Of a stretch of 64,000 bases of DNA, positions 1 to 8,815 are shown one piece after another. The stretch comes from Chthoniobacteraceae bacterium (lineage in GTDB: Bacteria > Verrucomicrobiota > Verrucomicrobiia > Chthoniobacterales > Chthoniobacteraceae). The DNA is taken from assembly GCA_028293625.1 (NCBI GenBank), contig JAQGOL010000009.1, forward strand, positions 124,001-188,000, read 5' to 3'. Every line of letters begins with the position of its first letter. Position 1 is the stretch's first letter. Below the pieces are notes generated by a model. It did not search any database and had not been told where the DNA came from. It saw nothing but the letters and a program-made list of their open reading frames with translations. A program made the position numbers and the translations under genes.

Positions 1-1174
1 TAAGATTCCCCTTCCAATCGCCGGTGAGGTAAAGTGAGTTGGTGTTATCTAAGGCCATCCCGGTGATCGTGCTGGTTGTGTTCCCAAAGTAGATGCCGTT
101 GACCGCTGTGCCTGTGTCCAGGTTGGAAAGGGCTCCCGTGGCAGGATCTTTTATGACATTGGAGGAGACGGATCCCACCCAGCTCCAGGTATAGGTTTTT
201 GGCGCATTGGCAGCCGACCCCGCCGCCGGTGGAAGCGCTGCCAGCTTGGCGACAAATGCATTGTTAGTATAACGGATCTCCCGCTGAACACCGCCTGCCA
301 GAACCCGCGCCGATACAACGATCTTGCGATTGCCGCACCGCAGCCAGGTCAGGCTGTTTTGAGGAGTTAGAACTCCGATATGATCGAGACTCCCTTTCAC
401 GTAGATGTTCCCCTCCGAATCGAGTGCCAGGGCGTGACCCTGGCCTGTCCCTTGAGGCCGATCAAGGAGTCCCCCGGTGTAGTCTGTCCGCAAGGCAATG
501 GAGCTGCCGGCAAACACGTCGTTGCCGGCGTCAAAATCCGAGGTTGATGACGTTGGAAAAAGAGTGAAGTCAAACTGCCTGGCCCATTGCCAGACGCCGT
601 CCTTGTCCAGCATTGCAACAAAGATGTTGGAATCGACCAGCACGCTGTCGGTGATGAAGTTGCCCGTATTCGCGCGCGCCCCGCAGCTTATTGTCACGCT
701 ACCGAAAGTTGCCGTCTGCGAAAATGAACCGGTAATAAATACGTTTCCAGCGGGATCGACCGCGACGCCGGTGGCGATAGTCGCCGCTCCGCTGCCGACT
801 ACACGCTTCCAAACCACATTGCCGTCCTTGTCATACTTTACCACAAAGAGATCCGGGGTTGTTGTTGAACCTGCGGGGTTGGAGCGAGTCGTGACCATGG
901 CGTCGCGCGTCATCGCCGCCGGGCGTCCTGTCGTATCGCTGGCGCTGTCGCGATAGACATCAATAAACGTTTCTGTGGAGTTGAATCGGCCGACGACATA
1001 AACGTTGCCGGCGCCGTCCGTGGCCGAATCGTAGACGATTTCATCTCCGGAACCGTCGATGCGCGATGAATAGCCGGCAGGTTCCTGCACGCCCATTTCC
1101 GTGGCGAAACTCCGTGCTGCCAGAGCGAATGCAAAAGCGATGAGGAAACAGGAGCGGAGCGATGAGAAGTTCAT
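1..1174 (-). CDS. Secreted SBBP/beta-propeller repeat protein, C-terminus cut by window edge
   Basis: An open frame of 391 codons runs off the left edge; its ATG is at 1174. The protein opens with a signal peptide (MNFSSLRSCFLIAFAFALAA), then shows repeats of the form D-x-x-GNVY-V-x-G-x-F, for example at about residues 50-60, 130-140 and 270-280, interspersed with 'VVKYDKDGNVVWKR' and 'VAMLDKDGVWQWAR' strands. This is the pattern of SBBP (seven-bladed beta-propeller) repeats in exported proteins. It is probably secreted or surface-exposed with a structural or binding role; the substrate is unknown. The 602-residue secreted protein lies 32 bp upstream on the same strand, so the two are probably co-transcribed. 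The missing C-terminus may carry a sorting or autotransporter domain. The repeat family is fairly sure; the function is not. Confidence 0.75.
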   Translation of the reverse strand, partial: MNFSSLRSCFLIAFAFALAARSFATEMGVQEPAGYSSRIDGSGDEIVYDSATDGAGNVYVVGRFNSTETFIDVYRDSASDTTGRPAAMTRDAMVTTRSNPAGSTTTPDLFVVKYDKDGNVVWKRVVGSGAATIATGVAVDPAGNVFITGSFSQTATFGSVTISCGARANTGNFITDSVLVDSNIFVAMLDKDGVWQWARQFDFTLFPTSSTSDFDAGNDVFAGSSIALRTDYTGGLLDRPQGTGQGHALALDSEGNIYVKGSLDHIGVLTPQNSLTWLRCGNRKIVVSARVLAGGVQREIRYTNNAFVAKLAALPPAAGSAANAPKTYTWSWVGSVSSNVIKDPATGALSNLDTGTAVNGIYFGNTTSTITGMALDNTNSLYLTGDWKGNL

Positions 1175-1206
1175 GACAACAGCGAGTAAGGAAAACCGAT
1201 AACGAT

Positions 1207-3015
1207 TCATTGCGCGGGGTTGATCTCTCCCAGCGTGTTCAGCCGGCTCAGGCGGAAGGTGCCCTTGGTGATAATGACATTCTTGTGCAAGCCGGTAACC
1301 GTTTCGCGATAGCTTCCGGTGCGTTCAGAGTAACCCGAAGAAGGCGTGTTATTACTCGTGGTTGGAGTATCAAAAATCAGCTCCAAATCGCGTGTGACGC
1401 TCCAGACTTCCTGCGCCTCTGCCGGAATGTTGCCTGGAAATGGCAGGAACTGGGCATCCAGGTCGTCGTGGTCAGGATGATAACGATGCTTAAATGGATT
1501 GGTTGGCAGCGTGCGGCCTATCTCAATCTTCCCGGTTAATGAACTTCCAAAGAAGCCGGTTAAAAGCACCTCGGTTCCCGCGAAATCGATCCCGACGCTG
1601 CTGGTCCGATAGGCGTATGGCGAGCCGTCGCGCTTCAAAGGAGCATCGTAATCGCCCTGTTTGGACGGATCCGTCACCAGCACAAAGGGCGGAGGATTGG
1701 CCGCGTCCGGTGCACCTTCCACGTGCTTTTTCATCAGGATAACTTCCTTGAGCAGTCGCGCGGTGCCGCCTGTGTCAACGTGTACCAATAGACGGAAGCT
1801 AAATTCGGCGGGCGTCGGAGTCACCGCGCTTGTATCGGAGCTATTCGCTTCGCTCACCGCGGAGAGCGTCGCGGTGCCAACCCAAAGTCCCGTGCTTGCG
1901 GTGGGAGCTGGTTCGATTGCCGACGCGCTGATTCTTCCGCTCCTGGCCAACGGCGCAAATCGGGCAGCAGCGGTATTGGCCTCCTTGAGAACTTGGGCAG
2001 ATACCGGCAACTGCAAAGAAACGCCGCCACCGGAAATTCGAAGGAGAGTTTCCCTGTCGGCGGGAAGGTCGGCTCGTCGTATCCCAAGATTGAGTGTAGT
2101 GGTGGCTCCGGGCGGAATCAGGCGGTTTAAGATATCAAGTGGCAGCCACTCGTTTTGCCCGGTAGCCGCGTTCAATTCCTGATAGATGAACGGAAATCCG
2201 TCGGAGTTGGTGATCGTCACATTCGTCGGGTAGGCTGAGCGATTACGCACGGTAACGAGCCGCGAAGTCTGATCGGTTCCGAATTCAAGCAGCCTGCCGC
2301 CGCCGAATGAAATAGCCAGCGGCGCGGAGAAGTCGGAGCCGCCCTTGGAGTAAATCCAATAGGCCTGCCCGGCAGTTACTGCGCTCGAGTCTGTAAGCGC
2401 CGTCCAGGTTCCATTGGGAGCCAACCGGTAACGTAACTGCCCTTTATGAGCGGGAGAGTTGGAGAAAAAATCACCCGAGCGCACGGTCGTGTCCGGCTGC
2501 ACCGAAAGTCCTGTGAGAGTAAAGGAATCGGGATTCCATTGGATATCCCGTACGCTCGACGAACCGTTGACCGTTAATATGACCGGCGCGGTTCCCGTAT
2601 TTTTGAGCAAGTAAGCCTGATGACTGATGACGCCGCGCAAATCGGAAAGCGCTTCGAGGTCGGCTCGCGATCCAGGCGGCAGCCATACATTCCATCCCGG
2701 TATATTAAAAAGGCCGGCGGCGGGGTCTGAGACATATTCGACCGGGGAACGCGTTGGAAAAAAAGCCCAGACCTGATCGACCGGCAGCCCGGCGAATACA
2801 GCAAGCGGATCGGGGTTGGTTGGAGCTACTTCCAGGTAAATTGCATTCCATCCGGGCTGCAGTGTGAACTGCTGCGTGGCGGCATTTGCACGAAGTGTTA
2901 GCGCCACGCACAAGGCAATCCATGCCGGCAATAGCCCGGCCGGGAGCCGTCCGATGGCGCAGCGTAAGAGAGCGGAAATAAGACCCATGCAACGTTTGTG
3001 CTCGCATCGGCCCAT
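1207..3015 (-). CDS. Large secreted protein of unknown function
   Basis: 602 residues from the ATG at 3015. An ATG at 2988 (MGLISALLRC...) gives a cleaner signal peptide, with a hydrophobic stretch ending in ALTLRANA around residue 46, and may be the true start. The mature part begins TQQFTLQPGWNAIYLEVAPT, a beta-rich opening seen in secreted PVC-group proteins that accompany propeller proteins. The rest is rich in small and polar residues, with no catalytic motif and no further membrane segment that I can see. It is first in a likely two-gene operon with the SBBP-repeat protein. I do not recognise a named family; an extracellular structural or binding protein is the most that can be inferred. 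Confidence 0.7.
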   Translation of the reverse strand: MGRCEHKRCMGLISALLRCAIGRLPAGLLPAWIALCVALTLRANAATQQFTLQPGWNAIYLEVAPTNPDPLAVFAGLPVDQVWAFFPTRSPVEYVSDPAAGLFNIPGWNVWLPPGSRADLEALSDLRGVISHQAYLLKNTGTAPVILTVNGSSSVRDIQWNPDSFTLTGLSVQPDTTVRSGDFFSNSPAHKGQLRYRLAPNGTWTALTDSSAVTAGQAYWIYSKGGSDFSAPLAISFGGGRLLEFGTDQTSRLVTVRNRSAYPTNVTITNSDGFPFIYQELNAATGQNEWLPLDILNRLIPPGATTTLNLGIRRADLPADRETLLRISGGGVSLQLPVSAQVLKEANTAAARFAPLARSGRISASAIEPAPTASTGLWVGTATLSAVSEANSSDTSAVTPTPAEFSFRLLVHVDTGGTARLLKEVILMKKHVEGAPDAANPPPFVLVTDPSKQGDYDAPLKRDGSPYAYRTSSVGIDFAGTEVLLTGFFGSSLTGKIEIGRTLPTNPFKHRYHPDHDDLDAQFLPFPGNIPAEAQEVWSVTRDLELIFDTPTTSNNTPSSGYSERTGSYRETVTGLHKNVIITKGTFRLSRLNTLGEINPAQ

Positions 3016-3143
3016 TCCAACAATAGCACTTCGGTAGTATGCCGTTTACGGCCGCCGCCCTCTTCATCCCATGACGTCCCACGCATACGGCATTTTCCAG
3101 ATTGTCACATTCGCGATAGCTGGCGTGTGGTTATGATCGGACG

Positions 3144-4013
3144 ATGAAATCGTTGCGGGCTTTTATTTTCATTCTCTTCCTGGCTGCCATCGGCCATGGC
3201 AACGATGCAGACAGCAGGCAGGGAGTTGATGAGGCCACCGAGGCTCAACTGCAGCTCGGGCGCGCTTATCTTGCAGGGAATGGAGTAGCCAGGGATGAGC
3301 TCAAAGCGTTTGAGCTATTTTGCAAGGCGGCCACACAGGGCAATGCCAAAGCTCAGAATAATCTCGCTTCCATGTATGCCAACGGGCTCGGCATCGCCCG
3401 GGATCTTGTAGAAGCCGCCACCTGGTATCGCCGTTCCGCGGAACAAGGCGCCGCCCTCGCACAGACCGCCCTTGGCACGATGTTGCTGCGCGGAAATGGC
3501 ATATCGAAGGACTGCCGGGAAGCGGCGACCTGGTTAAGAAAAGCGGCTGAGCAAGGCGATCCCGACGCGCAACTGGAACTCGGGCAGCTTTATCATTTTG
3601 GCGCTGAGGGAGTGGAGAGAGACGATGCCGAGGCTGCCAAATGGCTGAAAATGGCTGCTGCACGCGGAAACGCCGAAGCCGAGAACGCGATGGGTGTAAT
3701 GTGCGAAGACGGGCTTGGTGTTGCACAAAGTCAGAATGAGGCCGCGGCATGGTTTGAGAAGGCTGCGAGGAAGGGAGACGCCAAAGCGCAAAGTAATCTG
3801 GGACGCTGTTATGCTCTTGGCGCGGGATTGCCGCGTGACCTGGTCAAGGCGTGTCAATGGCTCACTGCCGGCGCAGGGCAGGGGGAATCAACCGCGGAGA
3901 ATTTGCTCACGGATTTGCAGCGCGGCCTGACCCCTGTGCAGATCGCTGAGGCCGAACAGCTTGCAGCGCGGGAAATAGCTCGCCTTCAGGAGGCAAAAGC
4001 AGCCGCTAAATGA
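3144..4013 (+). CDS. Secreted Sel1-repeat (TPR-like) protein
   Basis: 289 residues with an N-terminal signal peptide (residues 1-20, MKSLRAFIFILFLAAIGHG). Six Sel1-like repeats of about 36 residues fill residues 35-250, each with the A-x-x-x-LG-x-x-Y-x-x-G-x-G-V-x-x-D pattern followed by A-x-x-W-x-x-x-AA-x-x-G. Such solenoids mediate protein-protein contacts in the periplasm or at the envelope. It is transcribed divergently from the large secreted protein and ends about 50 bp before the convergent MMPL gene. No partner is evident from context. The fold assignment is secure; the role is unknown. Confidence 0.9.
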   Translation: MKSLRAFIFILFLAAIGHGNDADSRQGVDEATEAQLQLGRAYLAGNGVARDELKAFELFCKAATQGNAKAQNNLASMYANGLGIARDLVEAATWYRRSAEQGAALAQTALGTMLLRGNGISKDCREAATWLRKAAEQGDPDAQLELGQLYHFGAEGVERDDAEAAKWLKMAAARGNAEAENAMGVMCEDGLGVAQSQNEAAAWFEKAARKGDAKAQSNLGRCYALGAGLPRDLVKACQWLTAGAGQGESTAENLLTDLQRGLTPVQIAEAEQLAAREIARLQEAKAAAK

Positions 4014-4062
4014 GGAGGTCTCAACTCCTGTTCAATTGGCGCTCATTTGCAGGTTCATTTTC

Positions 4063-6483
4063 CTAACGGCGCCGATGAATGAATTTCCACGCTTGCGGCA
4101 GCAGGAAAACGGAGATCATCGCATCGAGCAGGAGGCCAAGCGCGCAGGTTTTTCCCAAGCTGGCGAGACCGAGGTTATTGGCCCAACTGATGGAACCAAA
4201 GCCGGCGGTGGCGGCTGCGGCGCAAAGAATGATGACCAATCCCAGTTGACGTTGGGCATCGGGAATGTCGCCGTTATTGGCGCGCAACGCCAGGATCAGC
4301 AGGATGCTGTAATCGATTCCCGTTCCCAGTAATAAAAGAATCGCTGAGAGGTTGAAGAAATTCCATTCCATGCCGAGAAGCCGCATGGCGCCGGCAAGTG
4401 AGATAAACACCAGGATCATGGCGATCGCCAGGAGGAGGACATCGCGCAAGCCGCGGAATCCAACGATCAGGATGAAGAAAACGATGCCTATCAGACCAAG
4501 GAACACGTGCATGAATTCGCGGGGAATGACTTCCTGAAGTTCCTTACCGAGCAGATTCCAGCTGGCCAGATGCACGCCGGGAGCGGCGAGCTGGTTGCTG
4601 ACCGCCTGATCGTGGCCCGCGGCGGGTTGCACAATTCCAAGTGCCAGAAAATTGCCGTCCTGATAGCGAATCGTGCGGCGGAATATCCATTTGCTCGTCT
4701 CGTTTTCAGGCCAGACCGGGGTTGCTTTTCCCGCCCATGCCGCGAATTGATCAAGCACCGCGCCAGTCAGCGTAAAAGATTCCTCGGTAAATCCGGCCGC
4801 CATCATTGCCTGCTTTAGTCTTGGAGCCTCGGTGGCGAGTTTTGCCAGCAAAGGAAGATTGGCACGCTGATTGGCGGGCGCCGCCCATAGCGGGAGCGTG
4901 GAGCGGTAGCTATCAACTTCCCCACGCGCTTTAGCCGAGGCAAGCTGGCTCTCGGCTTTTTCCATTCTATCGCGCACTTCATCCACGCTGGAGCCTTGTA
5001 CAATGAGGCTCGCCAGGTCACGTTCGTCAATCAAGCGGCGCTGGAGCTGATCGAGCGCCGTGTAGGCATCGCTGTGACGCGGACGCAAAGAGCGCGAGGA
5101 GAAGTCAAGCGCGGGAGCTCCTTTAAGTAGAAGCACCGCGCCAAGTCCAATGACCGTTGCAAGTGTCAGCCAGGTGCCGGCCTGGATCACACGCGGTGAT
5201 TCAAGCAAACTCTCAATGAACGAAGGAGGGCGCTCCACCTTCTTGATCCGCATGGCGATCGGCACAAAGAGTGTGAGCATGACGATCGCGCCGACCACGA
5301 CGCCGATGCCGACCAGGTTTCCAAGCTGGGAAAGCCCCGGCAGACTGCTTAAATTCAAGGCGAAAAAGGCGGCTGCTGTCGTGCCAGCCGTCCAGACGAT
5401 GTTTTGAAAGCAGATCCGCTGGAGTTCACGCACGGTGCCCGTGTGATGAAGCGACTTTTGATAGATCAAATAACCGTAGTCGACGCTTAGTCCAATCATG
5501 ATGGAAGCGAACCCGACGCCAATCACCGTGAGTTGATTGAGCAAGAGGCCCGCCGCGGCAAGTGAGAGGAAAAACACCAGAATGAGCATCGACCACAGTT
5601 CAAACAATGGCTTCGCGCGCCGGTAACAAACCCAGAAGATAGCGCCTACGACAAAGAGCGTGCTAAACCCCGACGAACTCATATCCCACTCCATCGAGCT
5701 CGAAATATCGGCCACGAACGCCGGTTCTCCGGTAAATCCAATGGTGAGATTCGGATTGGTATTCCAGGCACGCGCAATTTTTTTAGCCTGATTGAGCCAC
5801 GCCAAGGTATCCTTGTAGTTCTTGAAACGAGGAGTGGCAGCTTCAAGGTAGATGACTCGGAACGCGCCGTCGGCTGATGCGAATTCCGACTGCATCTGCC
5901 CTTCAACCAGTCCGTTCTGAGCGAGCGCCTGGCTGAACCCGTATGGGTCGTAACTCAATAACGCGATTTCCTGCGGTGAGAGAGAGTCGCCGAGTTTCTC
6001 AAGGCTGCTTTTTAGCGTCTCGGGCGCGTTTTCGGGAGTGGTGCGGGTCAGCAGCTCCTTGATCTTTTCCGGCGGTTGATTGATCGCCAGAAACGCAAGT
6101 AACTCGGAGAGCTCAGCCGGTTTTTTCTCCCAGGGCGGGCGGGAAACGGCGTGCTTGAATAAATCGGGGCGGGTCCGGAAATGTTCCGCAAGCGCATCCG
6201 CGGCTGCTTCGGCGGTGTCGCTATCAGGCGCCTCAAGCGTGACGATCAGTTCATTGGGAAGCGAAAAGTGCTTAAGAAAAAGAGAGAGTCCCGTTACTTG
6301 TTTAAGGTTATCGGGAAGCAGCTTAAGAATCTCAATGTTGAAGCTGATGCGGGAAAGTCCCGCAGCCGTAAAGGCCACGAGAAGAAGAATCAGCAGCCAC
6401 TTCCGCAGTCGGGCGCCGTGGGATTTTTGAGGCGGCAATGTAGCTGCCGGAACAGCGGGCGGCGCGTCTTGATTACTTTGCAT
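4063..6483 (-). CDS. MMPL/RND-superfamily exporter
   Basis: 806 residues from the ATG at 6483; an in-frame ATG at 6516 would lengthen the overlap with the upstream gene. The layout is that of the MMPL family: one membrane segment near residue 30, a periplasmic loop to about residue 260, a five-helix bundle to about 410, a seventh helix, a second loop, and a last five-helix bundle ending in the C-terminal RRR. The first bundle contains GLSVDYGYLIY and the second GTGIDYSILLIL, the conserved G-x-x-x-DY motifs thought to carry protons. The start overlaps the 3' end of the LolA-like gene by 11 bp, implying translational coupling. In aryl-polyene loci a protein of this type is thought to export the lipid-linked pigment; here the cargo is unknown. 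Confidence 0.88.
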   Translation of the reverse strand: MQSNQDAPPAVPAATLPPQKSHGARLRKWLLILLLVAFTAAGLSRISFNIEILKLLPDNLKQVTGLSLFLKHFSLPNELIVTLEAPDSDTAEAAADALAEHFRTRPDLFKHAVSRPPWEKKPAELSELLAFLAINQPPEKIKELLTRTTPENAPETLKSSLEKLGDSLSPQEIALLSYDPYGFSQALAQNGLVEGQMQSEFASADGAFRVIYLEAATPRFKNYKDTLAWLNQAKKIARAWNTNPNLTIGFTGEPAFVADISSSMEWDMSSSGFSTLFVVGAIFWVCYRRAKPLFELWSMLILVFFLSLAAAGLLLNQLTVIGVGFASIMIGLSVDYGYLIYQKSLHHTGTVRELQRICFQNIVWTAGTTAAAFFALNLSSLPGLSQLGNLVGIGVVVGAIVMLTLFVPIAMRIKKVERPPSFIESLLESPRVIQAGTWLTLATVIGLGAVLLLKGAPALDFSSRSLRPRHSDAYTALDQLQRRLIDERDLASLIVQGSSVDEVRDRMEKAESQLASAKARGEVDSYRSTLPLWAAPANQRANLPLLAKLATEAPRLKQAMMAAGFTEESFTLTGAVLDQFAAWAGKATPVWPENETSKWIFRRTIRYQDGNFLALGIVQPAAGHDQAVSNQLAAPGVHLASWNLLGKELQEVIPREFMHVFLGLIGIVFFILIVGFRGLRDVLLLAIAMILVFISLAGAMRLLGMEWNFFNLSAILLLLGTGIDYSILLILALRANNGDIPDAQRQLGLVIILCAAAATAGFGSISWANNLGLASLGKTCALGLLLDAMISVFLLPQAWKFIHRRR

Positions 6484-7135
6484 TAATGATCTCGTAGCCT
6501 GTGGAGTCGAACTCAAATACGTGCCGATCTATTTTTGCATTGACGCGCACATTGGAGAATTCATTGCGCAACGCCGAGCCGTCGCGCGTGGAGATTTCAA
6601 AGCCGAACATCTGTCCGCTGGTGGTATCGAAGTCGATTTTGATAGCCGCCACCATCTTCCGCGTTTGGGGATCCCGCGGTGCAACTTCCAAATGGCAGCG
6701 CTGGCCCGTTACTTCGATGGCAAGCACTTCAAATTGTTTTTGAAAATCGGCGATGTCTTTGGCGAACTGGAAATTCATCATCGCCAGGCCCTGGGCGCCT
6801 GCTTTTTGCCCGACGCTGGTTGCCGAATGCCGCTCAATTCGTTTTTTAGCCGGAGTAATGACGTCGATAACATTGCCCTTTCGCACCACGATCGTTTTGA
6901 CCGGGTCTCCGAGCTCCCAGCGAAAGTTGTCGGGAGCAACAAACGAGAGATGTCCGGGAGTGGAAAGCGGACTGCGCAACGCCCGCAAAGCCCGGGTCTG
7001 GACGACATCGGCTGTGACCGAACGAAATTCGTCCTGACGGGCGAGCCACTTTTTGACCGGAGTCAAATCGGCAGGCGTTACGGCGTGCAGCCCGGCGGGC
7101 AGGATCAACGCAATGAAGAAGAAAAGTAGGCGCAT
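6473..7135 (-). CDS. LolA-like outer-membrane lipoprotein carrier family protein
   Basis: 220 residues from the ATG at 7135, which starts a clean signal peptide (MRLLFFFIALILPAG); a longer reading frame exists to 7177 but adds an unlikely N-terminus. The body matches the LolA fold: an opening helix, the strand FRSVTADVVQTR, a 'PGHLSFVAPDNFRWEL' segment typical of carriers that scaffold a hydrophobic ligand, and a C-terminal beta sheet. It acts in the periplasm. The gene is followed by and overlaps the MMPL gene, and the divergent halogenase-like gene starts 96 bp away. This pairing (LolA-like carrier plus MMPL) is characteristic of aryl-polyene and related lipid export systems, so it is probably a specialised carrier and not the housekeeping LolA. 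Confidence 0.82.
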   Translation of the reverse strand: MRLLFFFIALILPAGLHAVTPADLTPVKKWLARQDEFRSVTADVVQTRALRALRSPLSTPGHLSFVAPDNFRWELGDPVKTIVVRKGNVIDVITPAKKRIERHSATSVGQKAGAQGLAMMNFQFAKDIADFQKQFEVLAIEVTGQRCHLEVAPRDPQTRKMVAAIKIDFDTTSGQMFGFEISTRDGSALRNEFSNVRVNAKIDRHVFEFDSTGYEIINAK

Positions 7136-7231
7136 GGGGATGGAGAAATGGAAGTACACGCGCTGGCTTGAGCGCATGCAATGATTTTTAGTGGCCGAAT
7201 CGGGCCCGGACGCGGCAGAGTGGGCGGATTC

Positions 7232-8716
7232 ATGGATTACGACATTGTGATCATAGGCGGCTCGCTCTCAGGCGCTTCGACGGCAATCCTTTTGCGCCGC
7301 GAATGCCCGGGCTTGCGCGTACTTGTAGTGGAGCGCTCGGCAAAATTTGGCCGCCGGGTGGGAGAAGCGACCGTGGAGATCAGTGGTTTTTTTCTTGGCC
7401 GGGTCCTTGGACTGGCCGGTTTTCTAAATGAATCCCAGTTGATCAAGCAGGGGATGCGATTCTGGTTTGCCAACGAGCAGACACAATCGCTTTCGGATTC
7501 GAGCGAGATCGGCCCGCGTTATCACGTGCGGCTTCCCTCGTGGCAGCTCGATCGTTCCGTGGTCGATGAGGAGGTGCTGCGGCGCGCGGTGGAAGCCGGA
7601 GCGGAATTGCGGCGTCCGGCACAGGTGACTGCCGTGGAACTCGCAGCGGGCGGGGAACAAGTTGTTACTTTGCGTGAAGCCGATGCCAGCACCACAGTGC
7701 GCTGCCGCTGGGTGGTCGATGCGTCCGGGTTCGCGGCGCTGCTTGCGCGTCAGCAAGGATGGTGGCGGCAGAACCTGGAGCATCCCACCGCTTCCGCCTG
7801 GGCGCGCTGGCAGGGTGTGAAGGATTGGGATGGGCGTGCGCTGGCGGAGAAGTTTCCGGATTGGGCCAATGCTTGTTATGGTTCGCGCAACACTGCCACC
7901 AATCATATTGTCGGCGACGGATGGTGGAGCTGGTGGATTCCACTCAAAGGCGGCGATGTGAGCGTGGGGGTCGTTTTTGATCAACGCATCGCAAACTTTC
8001 CTTCCGGCGAAATGAGCGTGGGCGAGCGGCTCAAAGAATTTCTTTCGCGCCATCCTGTTGGAGCTGAACTGCTCTCAAACGCAACGCTCGTTGACGGCGA
8101 CACGCATTGGCGAAAAAATCTGCCTTATTCGACGACTCAATTCGCGGGCGACGGATTTGTGCTGGTTGGCGATGCGGCGGCTTTTCTCGATCCGCTTTAC
8201 AGCCCCGGCATGGACTGGATCTCGTTCACAGTGACCGCATCGGTGGCGCTCATTGTCGCCGAACAACGTGGCGATCCGATTGATTCGCTGATTGAAAAGC
8301 ACAACAACGATTTTTCAAAAAGCTATCAACGATGGTTTCAAGCGATCTATAAAGATAAGTATGAGTATGTGGGCGAGTTTGACCTGATGCGGCTCGCTTT
8401 TTTAATGGATCTTGGACTTTATTACCTCGGCGTGGTCTCGCAGCCGTTCAAGTTCGGCGCTCAATCGCTCCGTGTGCCTCCTTTTTCTCTCAATGTCGCC
8501 AGCCCGGTTTTTTACTTTATGCGCGCGTATAATCGCCGGTTTGCCTCCATGGCCCGGGAACGCCGTCGCCGCAGCCAGTGGGGCCGGGCCAATAATGCTC
8601 GACGCTATCTTTTTCAAAGTTTCTCGTTGAGCCCAAAAGATCTTCCACGGATTCTGGGTGCCGCGACTCAATGGGCATGGCTGGAACTCACCGAAGGCTG
8701 GCGCAGTTGGCGCTGA
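7232..8716 (+). CDS. FAD-dependent oxidoreductase of the flavin-dependent halogenase type
   Basis: 494 residues from the ATG at 7232; the frame extends to 7181 but MDYDIVIIGGSLSG is the natural N-terminus. Residues 7-12 carry the dinucleotide-binding GGSLSG, and GEATVE follows near residue 45. WSWWIP at residues 232-237 fits the W-x-W-x-I-P signature of flavin-dependent halogenases, and VGDAAAFLDPLYSPGMD near residue 312 is the second FAD motif. It would use FAD with an external flavin reductase. I cannot confirm the catalytic lysine, so hydroxylation or another oxidation remains possible. It is divergent from the LolA/MMPL operon. In xanthomonadin and other aryl-polyene clusters a halogenase-like protein accompanies the same two families. 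Confidence 0.82.
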   Translation: MDYDIVIIGGSLSGASTAILLRRECPGLRVLVVERSAKFGRRVGEATVEISGFFLGRVLGLAGFLNESQLIKQGMRFWFANEQTQSLSDSSEIGPRYHVRLPSWQLDRSVVDEEVLRRAVEAGAELRRPAQVTAVELAAGGEQVVTLREADASTTVRCRWVVDASGFAALLARQQGWWRQNLEHPTASAWARWQGVKDWDGRALAEKFPDWANACYGSRNTATNHIVGDGWWSWWIPLKGGDVSVGVVFDQRIANFPSGEMSVGERLKEFLSRHPVGAELLSNATLVDGDTHWRKNLPYSTTQFAGDGFVLVGDAAAFLDPLYSPGMDWISFTVTASVALIVAEQRGDPIDSLIEKHNNDFSKSYQRWFQAIYKDKYEYVGEFDLMRLAFLMDLGLYYLGVVSQPFKFGAQSLRVPPFSLNVASPVFYFMRAYNRRFASMARERRRRSQWGRANNARRYLFQSFSLSPKDLPRILGAATQWAWLELTEGWRSWR

Positions 8717-8815
8717 TTAAATGCCGCCAAGAAACCAGAAGCGCATGGAAGGTTTGGGATTAAGTTCGCCCGCCATCTCCACCTGCCGCACATTTTCGCA
8801 CCGCCTCTCTTTTTC

